From Nocardia asteroides (GTDB lineage Bacteria > Actinomycetota > Actinomycetes > Mycobacteriales > Mycobacteriaceae): DNA of 64,000 nt. This document shows, piece by piece, positions 11,248-19,765 of the stretch. Location of the stretch: positions 3,968,001 to 4,032,000 of the forward strand of contig NZ_CP089214.1 in the NCBI RefSeq assembly GCF_021183625.1. The letters run 5' to 3'. The notes under the pieces were generated by a model, which saw only the letters and a program-made list of their open reading frames with translations, was not told the DNA's origin and made no database searches. Position 1 is the first letter of the stretch. Each line of letters begins with the position of its first letter. The translations under genes and the position numbers were made by a program.

Positions 11248-11702
11248 GGCTCGCGGGTCAGGTGGAAGGCGGCGATCTGCGCGACCAGGTTGTCGGTGGT
11301 GTGCTTCACCGCGAGCTTGACGAAGGGCTCGATGGTGCGGCCGAGCGCCTTCCCGGCGAGCCCGCCGGGCACCCGGTACTCGACGATGGCGTCGATGGTG
11401 CAGAGCGCGGCGGCCTTCGGATGGAAGACGAAGGTGCCGGCGATCTCGAAGCCCTTGATCGAGGTCACCTCGATGAGGGCGTTCTCGGTCCAGCGGGTGA
11501 CCTCCACCCGGGAGGTCAGCGCGACCGGGCCGAGCTTGATCCTGCCGTCGAAGACCGCGCCGAGCCCGGAGTCCTTCGCGCCGACCGGCGTGAAGGACTC
11601 CAGGCCGTGCAGGAAAACAGGCAGATTGCGGTAGTCGTTCACGTAGGCGAAGGCGGATTCGGCCGATGCCACGCAGTCCTCGACGATCGTCACCACGGTC
11701 AC
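11244..11702 (-). CDS. SRPBCC (START-like) family protein
   Basis: 152-aa protein with the polyketide-cyclase/START-like layout: a beta strand opening (TVVTIVEDCVASAESAFAYV), an NLPVFLHGLESFTPV helix-grip segment, alternating strands, and a long C-terminal helix (FVKLAVKHTTDNLVAQIAAF). These proteins bind hydrophobic ligands in a deep cavity; the ligand cannot be predicted. It is translationally coupled to the following DUF5313 gene. A gap of 27 bases separates it from copD upstream, so it may belong to the same minus-strand unit. Confidence 0.75.
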   Translation of the reverse strand: MTVVTIVEDCVASAESAFAYVNDYRNLPVFLHGLESFTPVGAKDSGLGAVFDGRIKLGPVALTSRVEVTRWTENALIEVTSIKGFEIAGTFVFHPKAAALCTIDAIVEYRVPGGLAGKALGRTIEPFVKLAVKHTTDNLVAQIAAFHLTREP

Positions 11703-11729
11703 GCCGCCACTGTAATCGCCCGATTCCGG

Positions 11730-12647
11730 CTACGCCGTGCCTGCGAGCGTCGCGGCGAGGCCGAAGGCGAGCGCCATGACCAGCGTCTCGGTGATCGCCC
11801 GGCGCAGCGAATCCTCGGCGCGCACCCGGTGGTCGGCGGCGCGCGGCACCCAGCTGCGCCGCCACCACCAGCCGAGCCCGGCCAGCACCAGCAGCACCGC
11901 CGTCTTGGCGAGCATGATCCGGCCGTACCCGGAGCCGACCAGCCCGCTCACCCCGCCGAGCCGGACCAGCCCGTTCAGCACCCCGGTCAGCGCGACCACC
12001 GCGATCAGTACCCCGGCCAGCGCGGAGTAGCGGGGCAGCGCGGCGGCCCACTCGCCGCGGCCGCGCAGCACCAGCGCGAGCGCGACGAGCAGCCCGAACC
12101 AGAGCCCGGCGGCCAGCGCGTGCGCGGCGGCGAGCACCGAGCCGAACGCCTGCTGCGACATGTGCCCGGTGATCGGCCGCAACGCCAGCGCCACCGCGGC
12201 GAAGACCAGCACGAGATCGGGCGAGCCGTCCCCGGTGCGGAAGGAGTACGCGCCGTAGCAGGCGATCAGCGCGGTGGCGGCCAGGACCGCCACCCCGACC
12301 TGGCCGCCGCTGGTCTCCCGGACGAAGGCACCGAACGCACCGGCCCCGAGCTCGCCGACCGGCACGTCGACCACCTCGGCCGCCTCGAGGACGAGCACCG
12401 CGAACTCGGCCGCGCACCAGCCGCCCGCCACGGCCGCGAGCAGCCGCCACGGCGGCCGTAGCCGCTCGCCGAGCCGGGGCAGCGCCGCCAGCCCGAGAAC
12501 GGTGGCACCGAGGCCGTCGGCGAGCATCCGGACCGGCGCCTCGGCCGGGGCGCCGCGGCCGAGCAGCCACGCCACCCCGACCCCGAGCAGCCCGGCCACC
12601 GGGAGCAGCCAGATGGCGCGGCGCCGTGCGGTGGAGGGCGGGGTCAC
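11730..12647 (-). CDS. CopD-family copper transport membrane protein
   Basis: 305-aa integral membrane protein with about 8 helices in the CopD/PcoD pattern. Useful marks are the ITGHMSQQAFGSVLAAAHALAA segment with histidines in helices and the C-terminal MLAKTAVLLVLAGLGWWWRR. The GTG start overlaps the copC stop by 4 bases. With CopC as periplasmic copper chaperone, CopD is thought to move copper across the membrane. Family knowledge gives the role; nothing in the sequence fixes the direction of transport. Confidence 0.82.
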   Translation of the reverse strand: MTPPSTARRRAIWLLPVAGLLGVGVAWLLGRGAPAEAPVRMLADGLGATVLGLAALPRLGERLRPPWRLLAAVAGGWCAAEFAVLVLEAAEVVDVPVGELGAGAFGAFVRETSGGQVGVAVLAATALIACYGAYSFRTGDGSPDLVLVFAAVALALRPITGHMSQQAFGSVLAAAHALAAGLWFGLLVALALVLRGRGEWAAALPRYSALAGVLIAVVALTGVLNGLVRLGGVSGLVGSGYGRIMLAKTAVLLVLAGLGWWWRRSWVPRAADHRVRAEDSLRRAITETLVMALAFGLAATLAGTA

Positions 12648-13165
12648 GCGCGTTTTCCGCGGCCCCTGCCGCCGGCCAGCGCGACCGCGAGGCCACCGGC
12701 GAAGACGAGCACGCCGCCCGCGACGAAGATCCAGACCGGGATGCCGCCCGACCCCTCGTCGGCCGCCGACACCTCCGCGCCGGGCGTACCGCTGCCCGCC
12801 CTGGTCAGGGTGAAGGCGCGCTTGCCGTTCACCGCGTGCCCGTCGGCGGAGGTGACCCGGAAGGCGATCGTGTAGGTGCCGGCGGGGCCGAGCTCACCGA
12901 CCGGGACGCTCACCGTCGCGCCGTCGACCACCGGGTCGCCCCGCTGCCAGAAGTGGTTGTCCGGGCCGACGACGGTGAGCGCGGGGAAGCTCGGCTGCAG
13001 CGGTTCGTTGAAGGTGACGCTGACCCGCTCCGGGCCGACCTCGACCGCCGAGCCGTCCGTCGGCACGCTGCCGACCACGATCGAGTGCGCGGCCGCGGTA
13101 CCGGCGCCGACGGTCACGAGCAGCCCGGCCAGCGCGGCGAGGGCGAGCGCGCGCAGCGGTCTCAC
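12644..13165 (-). CDS. CopC-domain copper resistance protein
   Basis: 173-aa exported protein. Signal peptide 1-26, then the mature end AHSIVVGSVPTDGSAVE, where the N-terminal histidine after Ala is the usual copper ligand. The CopC beta-sandwich continues with VSVTFNEPLQPSF and TSADGHAVNGKRAFTL, whose histidine is the second conserved site. The C-terminus has one membrane helix and a basic tail, so the domain is anchored outside the membrane. It overlaps both neighbours by GTGA, which ties it to YcnI and CopD. Confidence 0.88.
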   Translation of the reverse strand: MRPLRALALAALAGLLVTVGAGTAAAHSIVVGSVPTDGSAVEVGPERVSVTFNEPLQPSFPALTVVGPDNHFWQRGDPVVDGATVSVPVGELGPAGTYTIAFRVTSADGHAVNGKRAFTLTRAGSGTPGAEVSAADEGSGGIPVWIFVAGGVLVFAGGLAVALAGGRGRGKRA

Positions 13166-13815
13166 GGCCGGCGCCCGCGGAACACGGAGCCGAGCCCGAG
13201 CGCCACCGCGAAGAGCCCGAACGCGAGGCCGATGCCCGCGAGCCAGCGCGCGGTCTGGTCGGTGCTGTCGGGGGCGGCGGCCTCGGTGTCGCTGCCGCCG
13301 TGCGAGTGGCCGTCGGCGGCGGCCTCGGCGAGGTGCACGCTGGGGGCGGGGCGCTCCGGCTCGGAGCCGTCCGCGGCGGCGGGCTGGTCCCAGCGCACCA
13401 CGCTGCCGTCGCTGTAGCTCTGCGTGGCCGGGAAGCTCACCTCGTGCTCCTTCGGCAGCGGGCCGATGGAGACGACGAAGCGCTGGAACTGGCCGGGGCC
13501 GACGCCCGCGTTGCCGGGGTCGGCGGTCCAGGTGACGGCGGTGACCTCGCCCGCCGGGTTCTTGTCCACCTTGGCCGTCCAGCCGGGCAGCGGCTCGGTG
13601 CGCACGCTGCGCACGCCGGGGATGGTGACGGTGAGCGCGGTGGTGCTCGCGGTGTCGGATTCGGTCGGCACCCGGAAGGTGGCGACGGAGTAGCCACCCT
13701 GGGCCGCGCCCGGGGCGTCGACGGTGACGTGCGCGGCGGCGCTGCCACCGGCGGTGAGGATCAGGCAGGCGGCGGCCGCGGTCGTGACGGAGGCACGGGT
13801 GAGCGTCGAGTGCAT
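13162..13815 (-). CDS. YcnI-family copper-binding membrane protein
   Basis: 217 aa from ATG 13815; a longer in-frame extension would only add a non-signal leader. The signal peptide ends GGSAAA before HVTVDAPGAAQGGYS, exposing an N-terminal histidine, as in YcnI (DUF1775) proteins that bind copper with this histidine and a conserved tryptophan. Domain features: TFRVPTESDT, PGWTAKVDKN, QFQRFVVSIGPLP, FPATQSYSDGSVVRWDQP. It ends in one helix and FRGRRP. First clear copper gene of the ycnI-copC-copD cluster. Confidence 0.85.
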   Translation of the reverse strand: MHSTLTRASVTTAAAACLILTAGGSAAAHVTVDAPGAAQGGYSVATFRVPTESDTASTTALTVTIPGVRSVRTEPLPGWTAKVDKNPAGEVTAVTWTADPGNAGVGPGQFQRFVVSIGPLPKEHEVSFPATQSYSDGSVVRWDQPAAADGSEPERPAPSVHLAEAAADGHSHGGSDTEAAAPDSTDQTARWLAGIGLAFGLFAVALGLGSVFRGRRP

Positions 13816-13855
13816 GGGGGATTCGCTTTCGGTCGGTGCGGGTGTCGGTCGGGGT

Positions 13856-14371
13856 TCAGCGCCCGACCGGCGGGGCCCGCGGACCGATCGCACCGAGCGG
13901 TCCGGCCGCGCGGAGCAGGGGAGTGCCGGGGAACCAGGCGGGGCGGGTTGGCAGCGGCTGCGCGCGGGGTGGGCCGAGCAGCGCCCGCAGCGTGCCCGCG
14001 GCGAGCGCCGCGAACCGCTCCGCCGCCGGAATCGCCGATGCGATCAGCAGCGTCGCCACCACGTGCGCACCGGCCATCAGAGCTGTGCGCACGGTCGAGG
14101 TGCCGTGTTCGTGCGCGGTGAGCAGCAGGTGCGTCGCGTACTGACCGCAGCCGAGCACCGCGAGCAACCCCGCCGCGTCGGCGAGCCGCCCCGATCGCCG
14201 GACCAGCACCGCGACCGCCCCGGTCAGGACCGAGACAGCTTGCAGCAGCGCGAAATCGGCACCCGAGGGAAAAACCCCACCGGCCGCGCCGTGCGCGGCG
14301 ACGGCGAGCGCCGCCACCAACCCCCCGACGACCGGGCCGCGGAGCCCGGCGGGATCGGGGGCGGTGCGCAC
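13856..14371 (-). CDS. Membrane protein upstream of the copper genes
   Basis: 171 aa from GTG 14371, 7 bases after the stop of the DUF6474 gene. About four hydrophobic helices: GGLVAALAVAAHGAAGG, FALLQAVSVLTGAVAVLV, GLLAVLGCGQYATHLLLTAHEHG and TALMAGAHVVATLLIASAI. Histidines sit in or near the helices (AHGA, THLL, HEHG, AHVV), which fits metal handling. It ends in a Pro/Arg-rich tail. No named family was recognised. Position 40 bases before ycnI suggests it belongs to the copper unit. Confidence 0.6.
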   Translation of the reverse strand: MRTAPDPAGLRGPVVGGLVAALAVAAHGAAGGVFPSGADFALLQAVSVLTGAVAVLVRRSGRLADAAGLLAVLGCGQYATHLLLTAHEHGTSTVRTALMAGAHVVATLLIASAIPAAERFAALAAGTLRALLGPPRAQPLPTRPAWFPGTPLLRAAGPLGAIGPRAPPVGR

Positions 14372-14378
14372 GGGACGG

Positions 14379-15017
14379 TCAGCGCACGCCGAGGCGTGCG
14401 AGCACGTCGGCTTCGAGCCCGGCCAGCTCGCTGGAGACGGCGGTGTGCACCGCACGCCTGCGCGCGGCGGGCATCTGGTCGGCGGTGCGCACGGCGGAGC
14501 TCAGGCTCTCCAGCCGCTCCTTCGTCGTCCCGACGAAGGAGCGGGTGTCGTCCGCCTTGCCCTCGCCGCTCACCTTCTCCAGCGCCGCTTCGGTATTGGC
14601 GATCCGCGCCTGCAGCCTGCCGCCGTGGCCCGCGTAGTCGCCGAGCTGGTCGATGCCGATCCCGAGCTGCTGCGCGCGCCGCACGTCGAGCTGCCCGCGC
14701 ACGTAGGTGGCGGCCCGGTAGGCCAGCGGGGCGAGCACCGGGATCAGGATCCGCGCGACGCCGAGGTACTTCTTCACCTGGCCGGGGCTGAACGGATCCC
14801 GCTCGGCCTTGGCGGCCAGCTTGTCGGCGGCCTTCTCCTCGGCCTGGTAGGCGGCGATCTGCGCCTTGGCCACCTTGCGCTGGGTGCGCGCCTCGGCGCG
14901 CCGTGACTTCCGGTCGTTCTTGGCCACCAGCTTGGCTTCCAGCCCCGCCTTGTGCTTGAGAGCCTTGGCCTCGGCCCGTCGGCTCGGGCGCCGCTTGCGC
15001 TTGGTGAACAACCCCAT
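14379..15017 (-). CDS. DUF6474 family protein
   Basis: 212-aa protein, extremely basic in its first 80 residues (MGLFTKRKRRPSRRAEAKAL, then alternating Lys/Ala/Glu stretches likely to form a long helix). Around 95-110 a weakly hydrophobic segment VARILIPVLAPLAYRAATYV follows. The C-terminal half (GIGIDQLGDYAGHGGRLQAR...) is the conserved part of this actinobacterial family. Function unknown. It is the head of the minus-strand run that continues into the copper genes and is divergent from the nuclease/htpG unit. Confidence 0.75.
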   Translation of the reverse strand: MGLFTKRKRRPSRRAEAKALKHKAGLEAKLVAKNDRKSRRAEARTQRKVAKAQIAAYQAEEKAADKLAAKAERDPFSPGQVKKYLGVARILIPVLAPLAYRAATYVRGQLDVRRAQQLGIGIDQLGDYAGHGGRLQARIANTEAALEKVSGEGKADDTRSFVGTTKERLESLSSAVRTADQMPAARRRAVHTAVSSELAGLEADVLARLGVR

Positions 15018-15140
15018 CGAAGGCCCTCCGTCATGCCATGGTCACGAGCACGCAATTCGCGCCCAACCCTACTTGCTCGGCAGCGGGCCGCCACCGTCGG
15101 ATTCGCGGAACTGTCGGGGGTAGGGCTCATACTGCTTCAC

Positions 15141-16811
15141 GTGATCACGGGTGATGGCGGGGGCGGTGCCCCCGGGGCCGACGGACCGGGCGAGCGCGTG
15201 CCCGCGTTCATCGATGCCCGCTCCCTGATCGGGTGCAGGCACCGGCTGCACCTGGACGCGGCATACGGGCAGCAGATCGCGGGGGTCAGGGAGGACGCGG
15301 GGGTCATCGAGCGTCGCGAGGCGGCCGCGCTGCACCGGCAGCAGGTGCGCGCGGCGCTGGTCGGCGCGGCGCCGGAGCAGTGGGTGGTGATCGACCCGGC
15401 GGGCCGCGCCGCCGATCGGGCCGCCGCCACGCTGCGCGCCTGCGCGGACGCCGCGCCGCGGATCTGGGGCGCGCTGCTGCCCCAGGAGCCGGACACCGGC
15501 CGCCGCGGCGGCGTCGAGATCCTGCTCCGCGACACCGAGCGCGGCGGCTACATCCCGGTGCTGGTGGTCAACCACAAGGTCACCGACCCGCGCAGGCCGG
15601 AGCCGGCCGACTTCCACCCGACCACCACCGACCCCTACGTCTGGAACCCCGCGCCCGACCCGTACCGCAAGCTGCGCCAGCAGCCGCGCGACCAGCAGCG
15701 CCTCGCGCACCTGTACCGGATGCTGCAGCGCCACGGCCTCGCCTCGCCCGCCCTGGTCGGCGGCGTGATCGGCTACGAGGGGAGCCGCATCCTGGTGCAC
15801 GAGCTCGGCCCGCTGCTCGCCGAGTACGACCGCCGCTACGCGGACCGGATCGCGGTGGTCCGCGGCGAGCTGCCGACGTTGCCGTCGAAGATCCCGGAGT
15901 GCAGGCAGTGCCCGTGGTGGAGCCGCGGCCCCGAGGCCGGGCCCGGCTGCGAGGGCGTGCTGATCGAGCGCAGGGATGTCAGCCTGGTCGCGCCCGGCTC
16001 GCGCGCCGAGGTGCTGCGCGGGCACGGCGTGCAGACCATCGACGACCTGGCCGCGTGGTCCGGCCCCGAGCCGGCGGACTGGCAGCACGGGCCGTTCGTC
16101 GAGGCCGTCGTCACCGCGCGCGCCTGGATCGCGGGCGCGCCGCTGGTGCGCCGGGTGCAGCCGGTGCGGGTGCAGCGCGCCGACGTCGAGGTCGACGTCG
16201 ACCTGGAGAGCTTCCAGGAGTTCGGCGCCTACCTGTGGGGCACCCTGCTGGACGGCGTCTACCGCCCCTTCGTCACCTGGGATCCGCTGCCGACGGTGGA
16301 CGAGGCGCGCTCCTTCGGCGAGTTCTGGAGCTGGCTCATGCGCACCCGCGCGCAGGCGCACACCGCGGGCCGCACCTTCGCCGCCTACTGCTACTCCCGC
16401 ACCGCCGAGGACAAGTGGCTCTACGAGTCGGCGCGCCGCTTCGCGGGCAAGCCGGGGGTGCCGAGCGTGGAGCAGGTGCGCGCCTTCGTGGACGGGCCGG
16501 AGTGGGTGGACATGTTCCAGGCCGTCTCCGAGCAGTTCATCTGCCCGAACGGCAAGGGGCTCAAGAAGATCGCGCCGGTGGCCGGGTTCGCCTGGCGCGA
16601 CCCGGAGGCCGGTGGCGAGGCATCGATGAGCTGGTACCGCCGGGCCGTCGGGTACGAGGCCGAGCCGGATCTGAGCCAGCGCACCCGGCTGCTCGAGTAC
16701 AACGAGGACGACGTCCGCGCCACCCGGGTGCTGCGCGAATGGATGACCGAGCGGGCAGACCTGGAGGTTCCGGCACTCGACGATTTCGCCCGTCGTACTA
16801 TCGCGACGTGA
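15141..16811 (+). CDS. TM0106-type RecB-like / RNase H-like nuclease
   Basis: 556 aa from GTG 15141; the open frame before it runs through the divergent gene's promoter and is unlikely to be used. The N-terminal half is a RecB-like PD-(D/E)XK domain; a cysteine group C-x2-C-x(15-16)-C (about 253-272, ECRQCPWWSRGP then GPGCEG) resembles the iron-sulfur knuckles of such nucleases. The C-terminal half is a DEDD-type RNase H-like fold: VDLES near 352 gives the DxE motif, and YNEDDVRATRVLREWM near 519 the last acidic motif. Substrate unknown. htpG starts inside its stop codon. Confidence 0.8.
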   Translation: MITGDGGGGAPGADGPGERVPAFIDARSLIGCRHRLHLDAAYGQQIAGVREDAGVIERREAAALHRQQVRAALVGAAPEQWVVIDPAGRAADRAAATLRACADAAPRIWGALLPQEPDTGRRGGVEILLRDTERGGYIPVLVVNHKVTDPRRPEPADFHPTTTDPYVWNPAPDPYRKLRQQPRDQQRLAHLYRMLQRHGLASPALVGGVIGYEGSRILVHELGPLLAEYDRRYADRIAVVRGELPTLPSKIPECRQCPWWSRGPEAGPGCEGVLIERRDVSLVAPGSRAEVLRGHGVQTIDDLAAWSGPEPADWQHGPFVEAVVTARAWIAGAPLVRRVQPVRVQRADVEVDVDLESFQEFGAYLWGTLLDGVYRPFVTWDPLPTVDEARSFGEFWSWLMRTRAQAHTAGRTFAAYCYSRTAEDKWLYESARRFAGKPGVPSVEQVRAFVDGPEWVDMFQAVSEQFICPNGKGLKKIAPVAGFAWRDPEAGGEASMSWYRRAVGYEAEPDLSQRTRLLEYNEDDVRATRVLREWMTERADLEVPALDDFARRTIAT

Positions 16812-18763
16812 CAGAGCACGTCGAACAACTCGAGTTCCGGGCGGAAACCCATCAGCTGCTCGACCTGATGATCCACTCGGTCTACTCCAACAAGGACACC
16901 TTCCTTCGCGAGCTGATCTCGAACTCCTCCGACGCGCTGGACAAGCTACGGCTGGAGTCCTACCGCGACAAGGATCTCGAGGTCGACACCTCGGATCTGC
17001 ACATCGAGCTGGCGACCGACACCGAGGCGCGCACGCTCACCGTGCGGGACAACGGCATCGGGATGTCCCGCGCGGAGGTCGTCGACCTGATCGGAACGCT
17101 CGCCAAGTCCGGCACCGCGGAGCTGCGCAAACAGCTCGCGGAGGCGCAGAGCACGGACGCGGGCGAGCTGATCGGCCAGTTCGGCATCGGCTTCTACTCG
17201 ACCTTCATGGTCGCGGACAAGGTCGTGCTGACCACGCGGAAGGCCGGAGAGACCGAGGGGACGCGGTGGGAGGCCGCCGCGGGCAGCTCCACGTACACCA
17301 TCGAAAGCGTCCCGGACGCCCCGCAGGGCACCTCGGTCGGGCTGCACCTGAAGCCCGCCGACGAGGACGACCACCTCTTCGACTACACCCTGGAGTGGAA
17401 GCTCAGGGAGATCGTCAAGAAGTACTCCGACTTCATCGCCTGGCCGATCCGGATGAAGGTCGAGCGCACCGTCACCGAGGGCGAGGGCGAGGAGAAGACC
17501 GAGAACACCGTCGTCGAGGAGCAGACCCTCAACTCCCGCAAGGCGCTCTGGACCCGGCCCCGCTCGGAGGTCTCCGACGAGGAGTACACCGAGTTCTACA
17601 AGCACGTCAGCCACGCCTGGGACGACCCGCTGGAGATCATCCCGCTCAAGGCCGAGGGCACCTTCGAGTACCAGGCGCTGCTGTTCATCCCGTCGACCGC
17701 GCCGTTCGACCTGTTCACCAGGGAGCACAAGCGCGGGGTGCAGCTCTACGTCAAGCGGGTGTTCATCATGGACAACTGCGAAGAGCTGATGCCGGAGTAC
17801 CTGCGCTTCGTCAAGGGCGTGGTGGACGCGCAGGACCTGTCGCTGAACGTCTCGCGCGAGATCCTGCAGCAGGACCGGCAGATCCAGATGATCCGCAAGC
17901 GGCTGGTGCGCAAGGTGCTCTCCACCGTGAAGGACCTGCAGGGTGCCGAGGATCAGGGCAAGTACCAGACCTTCTGGCGCGAGTTCGGCCGCGTCCTCAA
18001 GGAGGGGCTGCTGAACGACGTCGACAACCGGGAGACGCTGCTCCAGGTGTCGTCGTTCGCCTCGACGCACTCCGACTCCGAGCTGACCACGCTGGCGCAG
18101 TACGTGCAGCGGATGCCGGAGGGCCAGGACGCGATCTACTACATGACCGGCGAGAACCGGCACCAGGTGGAGAGCTCCCCGCACCTGGAGGCGTTCCGCG
18201 CCAAGGAGCGCGAGGTGCTGATCCTCACCGACCCGGTCGACGAGATGTGGGTCGGCTCGGTGCCGGAGTTCGACGGCAAGCCGTTCACCTCGATCGCCAA
18301 GGGCGAGGTCGACCTGGAGACCGAGGAGGAGAAGAAGGCCTCCGAGGCGCTGCGCGAACAGCAGGACAAGGAGTTCGCCGAGCTGCTCGGCTGGCTCGGC
18401 AGCACCCTCTCCGAGCAGGTCAAGGAGGTCAGGCTGTCGTCGAGGCTGACCTCGTCGCCCGCCTGCCTGGTCGGTGATGTCTTCGACTTCACCCCCATGC
18501 TGGAGCGGATGTACCGCGCCTCCGGGCAGGAGCTGCCGGAATCCAAGCGGATCCTGGAGCTGAACCCGGCGCACCCGCTGGTCACCGGGTTGCGCGACGC
18601 CTACGACGCCCGCCGCGACGACGCCGACGCGGGCAAGGTGCCCGAGCTGGCCGAGACCGCGGAGTTGCTCTACGGCACCGCGGTGCTGGCCGAGGGCGGC
18701 GAGCTGAAGGATCCGGCGCGGTTCGCGCACCTGCTCACCGATCGGCTCACCCGCACGGTGTGA
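16808..18763 (+). CDS. htpG: Hsp90-type molecular chaperone HtpG
   Basis: 651-aa bacterial Hsp90 from GTG 16808, which overlaps the nuclease stop by GTGA. The N-terminal ATPase is clear: LRELISNSSDALDKLRLES, TVRDNGIGMSRAEVVDLIGT, IGQFGIGFYSTFMVAD. The middle domain has VKRVFIMDNCEELMPEYLRF and LNVSREILQQD with the arginine that contacts ATP gamma-phosphate. The C-terminal dimerisation domain is complete (RILELNPAHPLV). It folds or holds client proteins in the cytosol. Coupling to a nuclease is an unusual neighbour choice. No HspR or CIRCE site is visible because there is no separate promoter region. Confidence 0.97.
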   Translation: MTEHVEQLEFRAETHQLLDLMIHSVYSNKDTFLRELISNSSDALDKLRLESYRDKDLEVDTSDLHIELATDTEARTLTVRDNGIGMSRAEVVDLIGTLAKSGTAELRKQLAEAQSTDAGELIGQFGIGFYSTFMVADKVVLTTRKAGETEGTRWEAAAGSSTYTIESVPDAPQGTSVGLHLKPADEDDHLFDYTLEWKLREIVKKYSDFIAWPIRMKVERTVTEGEGEEKTENTVVEEQTLNSRKALWTRPRSEVSDEEYTEFYKHVSHAWDDPLEIIPLKAEGTFEYQALLFIPSTAPFDLFTREHKRGVQLYVKRVFIMDNCEELMPEYLRFVKGVVDAQDLSLNVSREILQQDRQIQMIRKRLVRKVLSTVKDLQGAEDQGKYQTFWREFGRVLKEGLLNDVDNRETLLQVSSFASTHSDSELTTLAQYVQRMPEGQDAIYYMTGENRHQVESSPHLEAFRAKEREVLILTDPVDEMWVGSVPEFDGKPFTSIAKGEVDLETEEEKKASEALREQQDKEFAELLGWLGSTLSEQVKEVRLSSRLTSSPACLVGDVFDFTPMLERMYRASGQELPESKRILELNPAHPLVTGLRDAYDARRDDADAGKVPELAETAELLYGTAVLAEGGELKDPARFAHLLTDRLTRTV

Positions 18764-18769
18764 CCTGCC

Positions 18770-18801
18770 CGCCGGGGACCGGTCGGATCCGGTCCCCGGC
18801 G
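18770..18801 (+). terminator. Hairpin after htpG
   Basis: 13-bp perfect stem (18770-18782 with 18789-18801) and a 6-base loop, starting 6 bases after the htpG stop. A TTTT follows about 10 bases downstream. Likely terminator. Confidence 0.7.
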
Positions 18802-18890
18802 GCACGTCCGTTTTCCGCACGATTCCGCGTACCGCGGTTTGCCAGCCGGATGCGGACGTAGTCTGGTGCGGTCGAGAGGATCGTCGGAAC

Positions 18891-19712
18891 ATGTCGGGGA
18901 GCCCGCTGGAGGCCGCGGAGGTCTGGGACGCGGTCGCGGTCGGGTACGGGGAATTCGCCGCCGCGGTCATGCGGCCCTTCGCCACGCTCGCGCTGGAGTT
19001 CGCCGCGCTGACCGGGGAGTCGGCGGTGGTCGACGTGGCCGCGGGCACCGGCGCGCTCACCCTGCCCGCCGCCGCGCGGGCCGGTCGGGTCTGCGCGGTG
19101 GACATCTCGCCGGGGATGCTGCGTTTGCTGGAGGCCGCGGCGGCCGCCGCCGAGCTGGACAACATCGTGACCGACGTGGCCGACGCCAGGGCGCTGCCGT
19201 ACGCGAACCGCAGCTTCGACGCCGCCTTCTCCATGTTCGGGCTGATGTTCTTCCCTGACCGCTACCGCGCGCTCGGCGAGCTGTACCGGGTGCTCCGCCC
19301 CGGCGGCACCGTCGTGATCTCGAACTGGGCGCCGATCTGCGAATCCCCGCTGCTGACCCTGCTCTACGAGGCGTTCCGGGAGGCGGTGCCCGAGCTCGGC
19401 GAGCCGCAGCAGGACTTCCTCAGCCTGGAGAACCCGGAGGTGTTCCAGAGCGAGCTGCGCCGGGCCGGGTTCCACGGGGTGGTGATCCAGCGGCACTCCA
19501 TCGTCACCCGGTTCGCCGACGGCGTCGAGCTCTGGGAGACCATGGTGGCCAGCAGCGCCGCGCTGCAGGTGATGCGGGTGCTGTGGGGCGTGGAGCGGTG
19601 GAGCGAGCGCTCCGGGCGGGTCAGGGACTACCTGGACCGGCGGTACCGCCCGAACCAGCCGCTGCCCGCCATCGCGCTGCTCGGCATCGGGCACAAGCCG
19701 CAGCCGGCCTGA
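18891..19712 (+). CDS. Class I SAM-dependent methyltransferase
   Basis: 273 aa; ATG 18891 preceded by GAGAGGA. Rossmann methyltransferase of the UbiE/MenG-like type: motif I VVDVAAGTGALTLPAA, acidic end of strand 2 VCAVDISPGMLRLL, motif II FDAAFSMFGLMFFPDR, and motif III YRVLRPGGTVVISNW. The substrate-binding C-terminus is not diagnostic. It stands alone between two hairpins, so it has its own promoter. Substrate unknown; small-molecule methylation is the best general guess. Confidence 0.85.
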   Translation: MSGSPLEAAEVWDAVAVGYGEFAAAVMRPFATLALEFAALTGESAVVDVAAGTGALTLPAAARAGRVCAVDISPGMLRLLEAAAAAAELDNIVTDVADARALPYANRSFDAAFSMFGLMFFPDRYRALGELYRVLRPGGTVVISNWAPICESPLLTLLYEAFREAVPELGEPQQDFLSLENPEVFQSELRRAGFHGVVIQRHSIVTRFADGVELWETMVASSAALQVMRVLWGVERWSERSGRVRDYLDRRYRPNQPLPAIALLGIGHKPQPA

Positions 19713-19719
19713 GACGGGT

Positions 19720-19751
19720 GAACCCCCCGCGACCGGAGCCGTGGGGGGTTC
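19720..19751. terminator. Bidirectional terminator
   Basis: Stem GAACCCCCC with GGGGGGTTC around a 14-base loop, placed between the convergent methyltransferase and dehydrogenase genes. The C/G runs make it stable. Confidence 0.6.
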
Positions 19752-19765
19752 GCCGTGCGCGGAGA

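Noticed and set aside
10861..12696. 611-codon frame spanning DUF5313, SRPBCC and CopD genes
   Set aside because: Only the last 128 codons are real (DUF5313); the remainder is a shadow of two genes in other frames with clear families.
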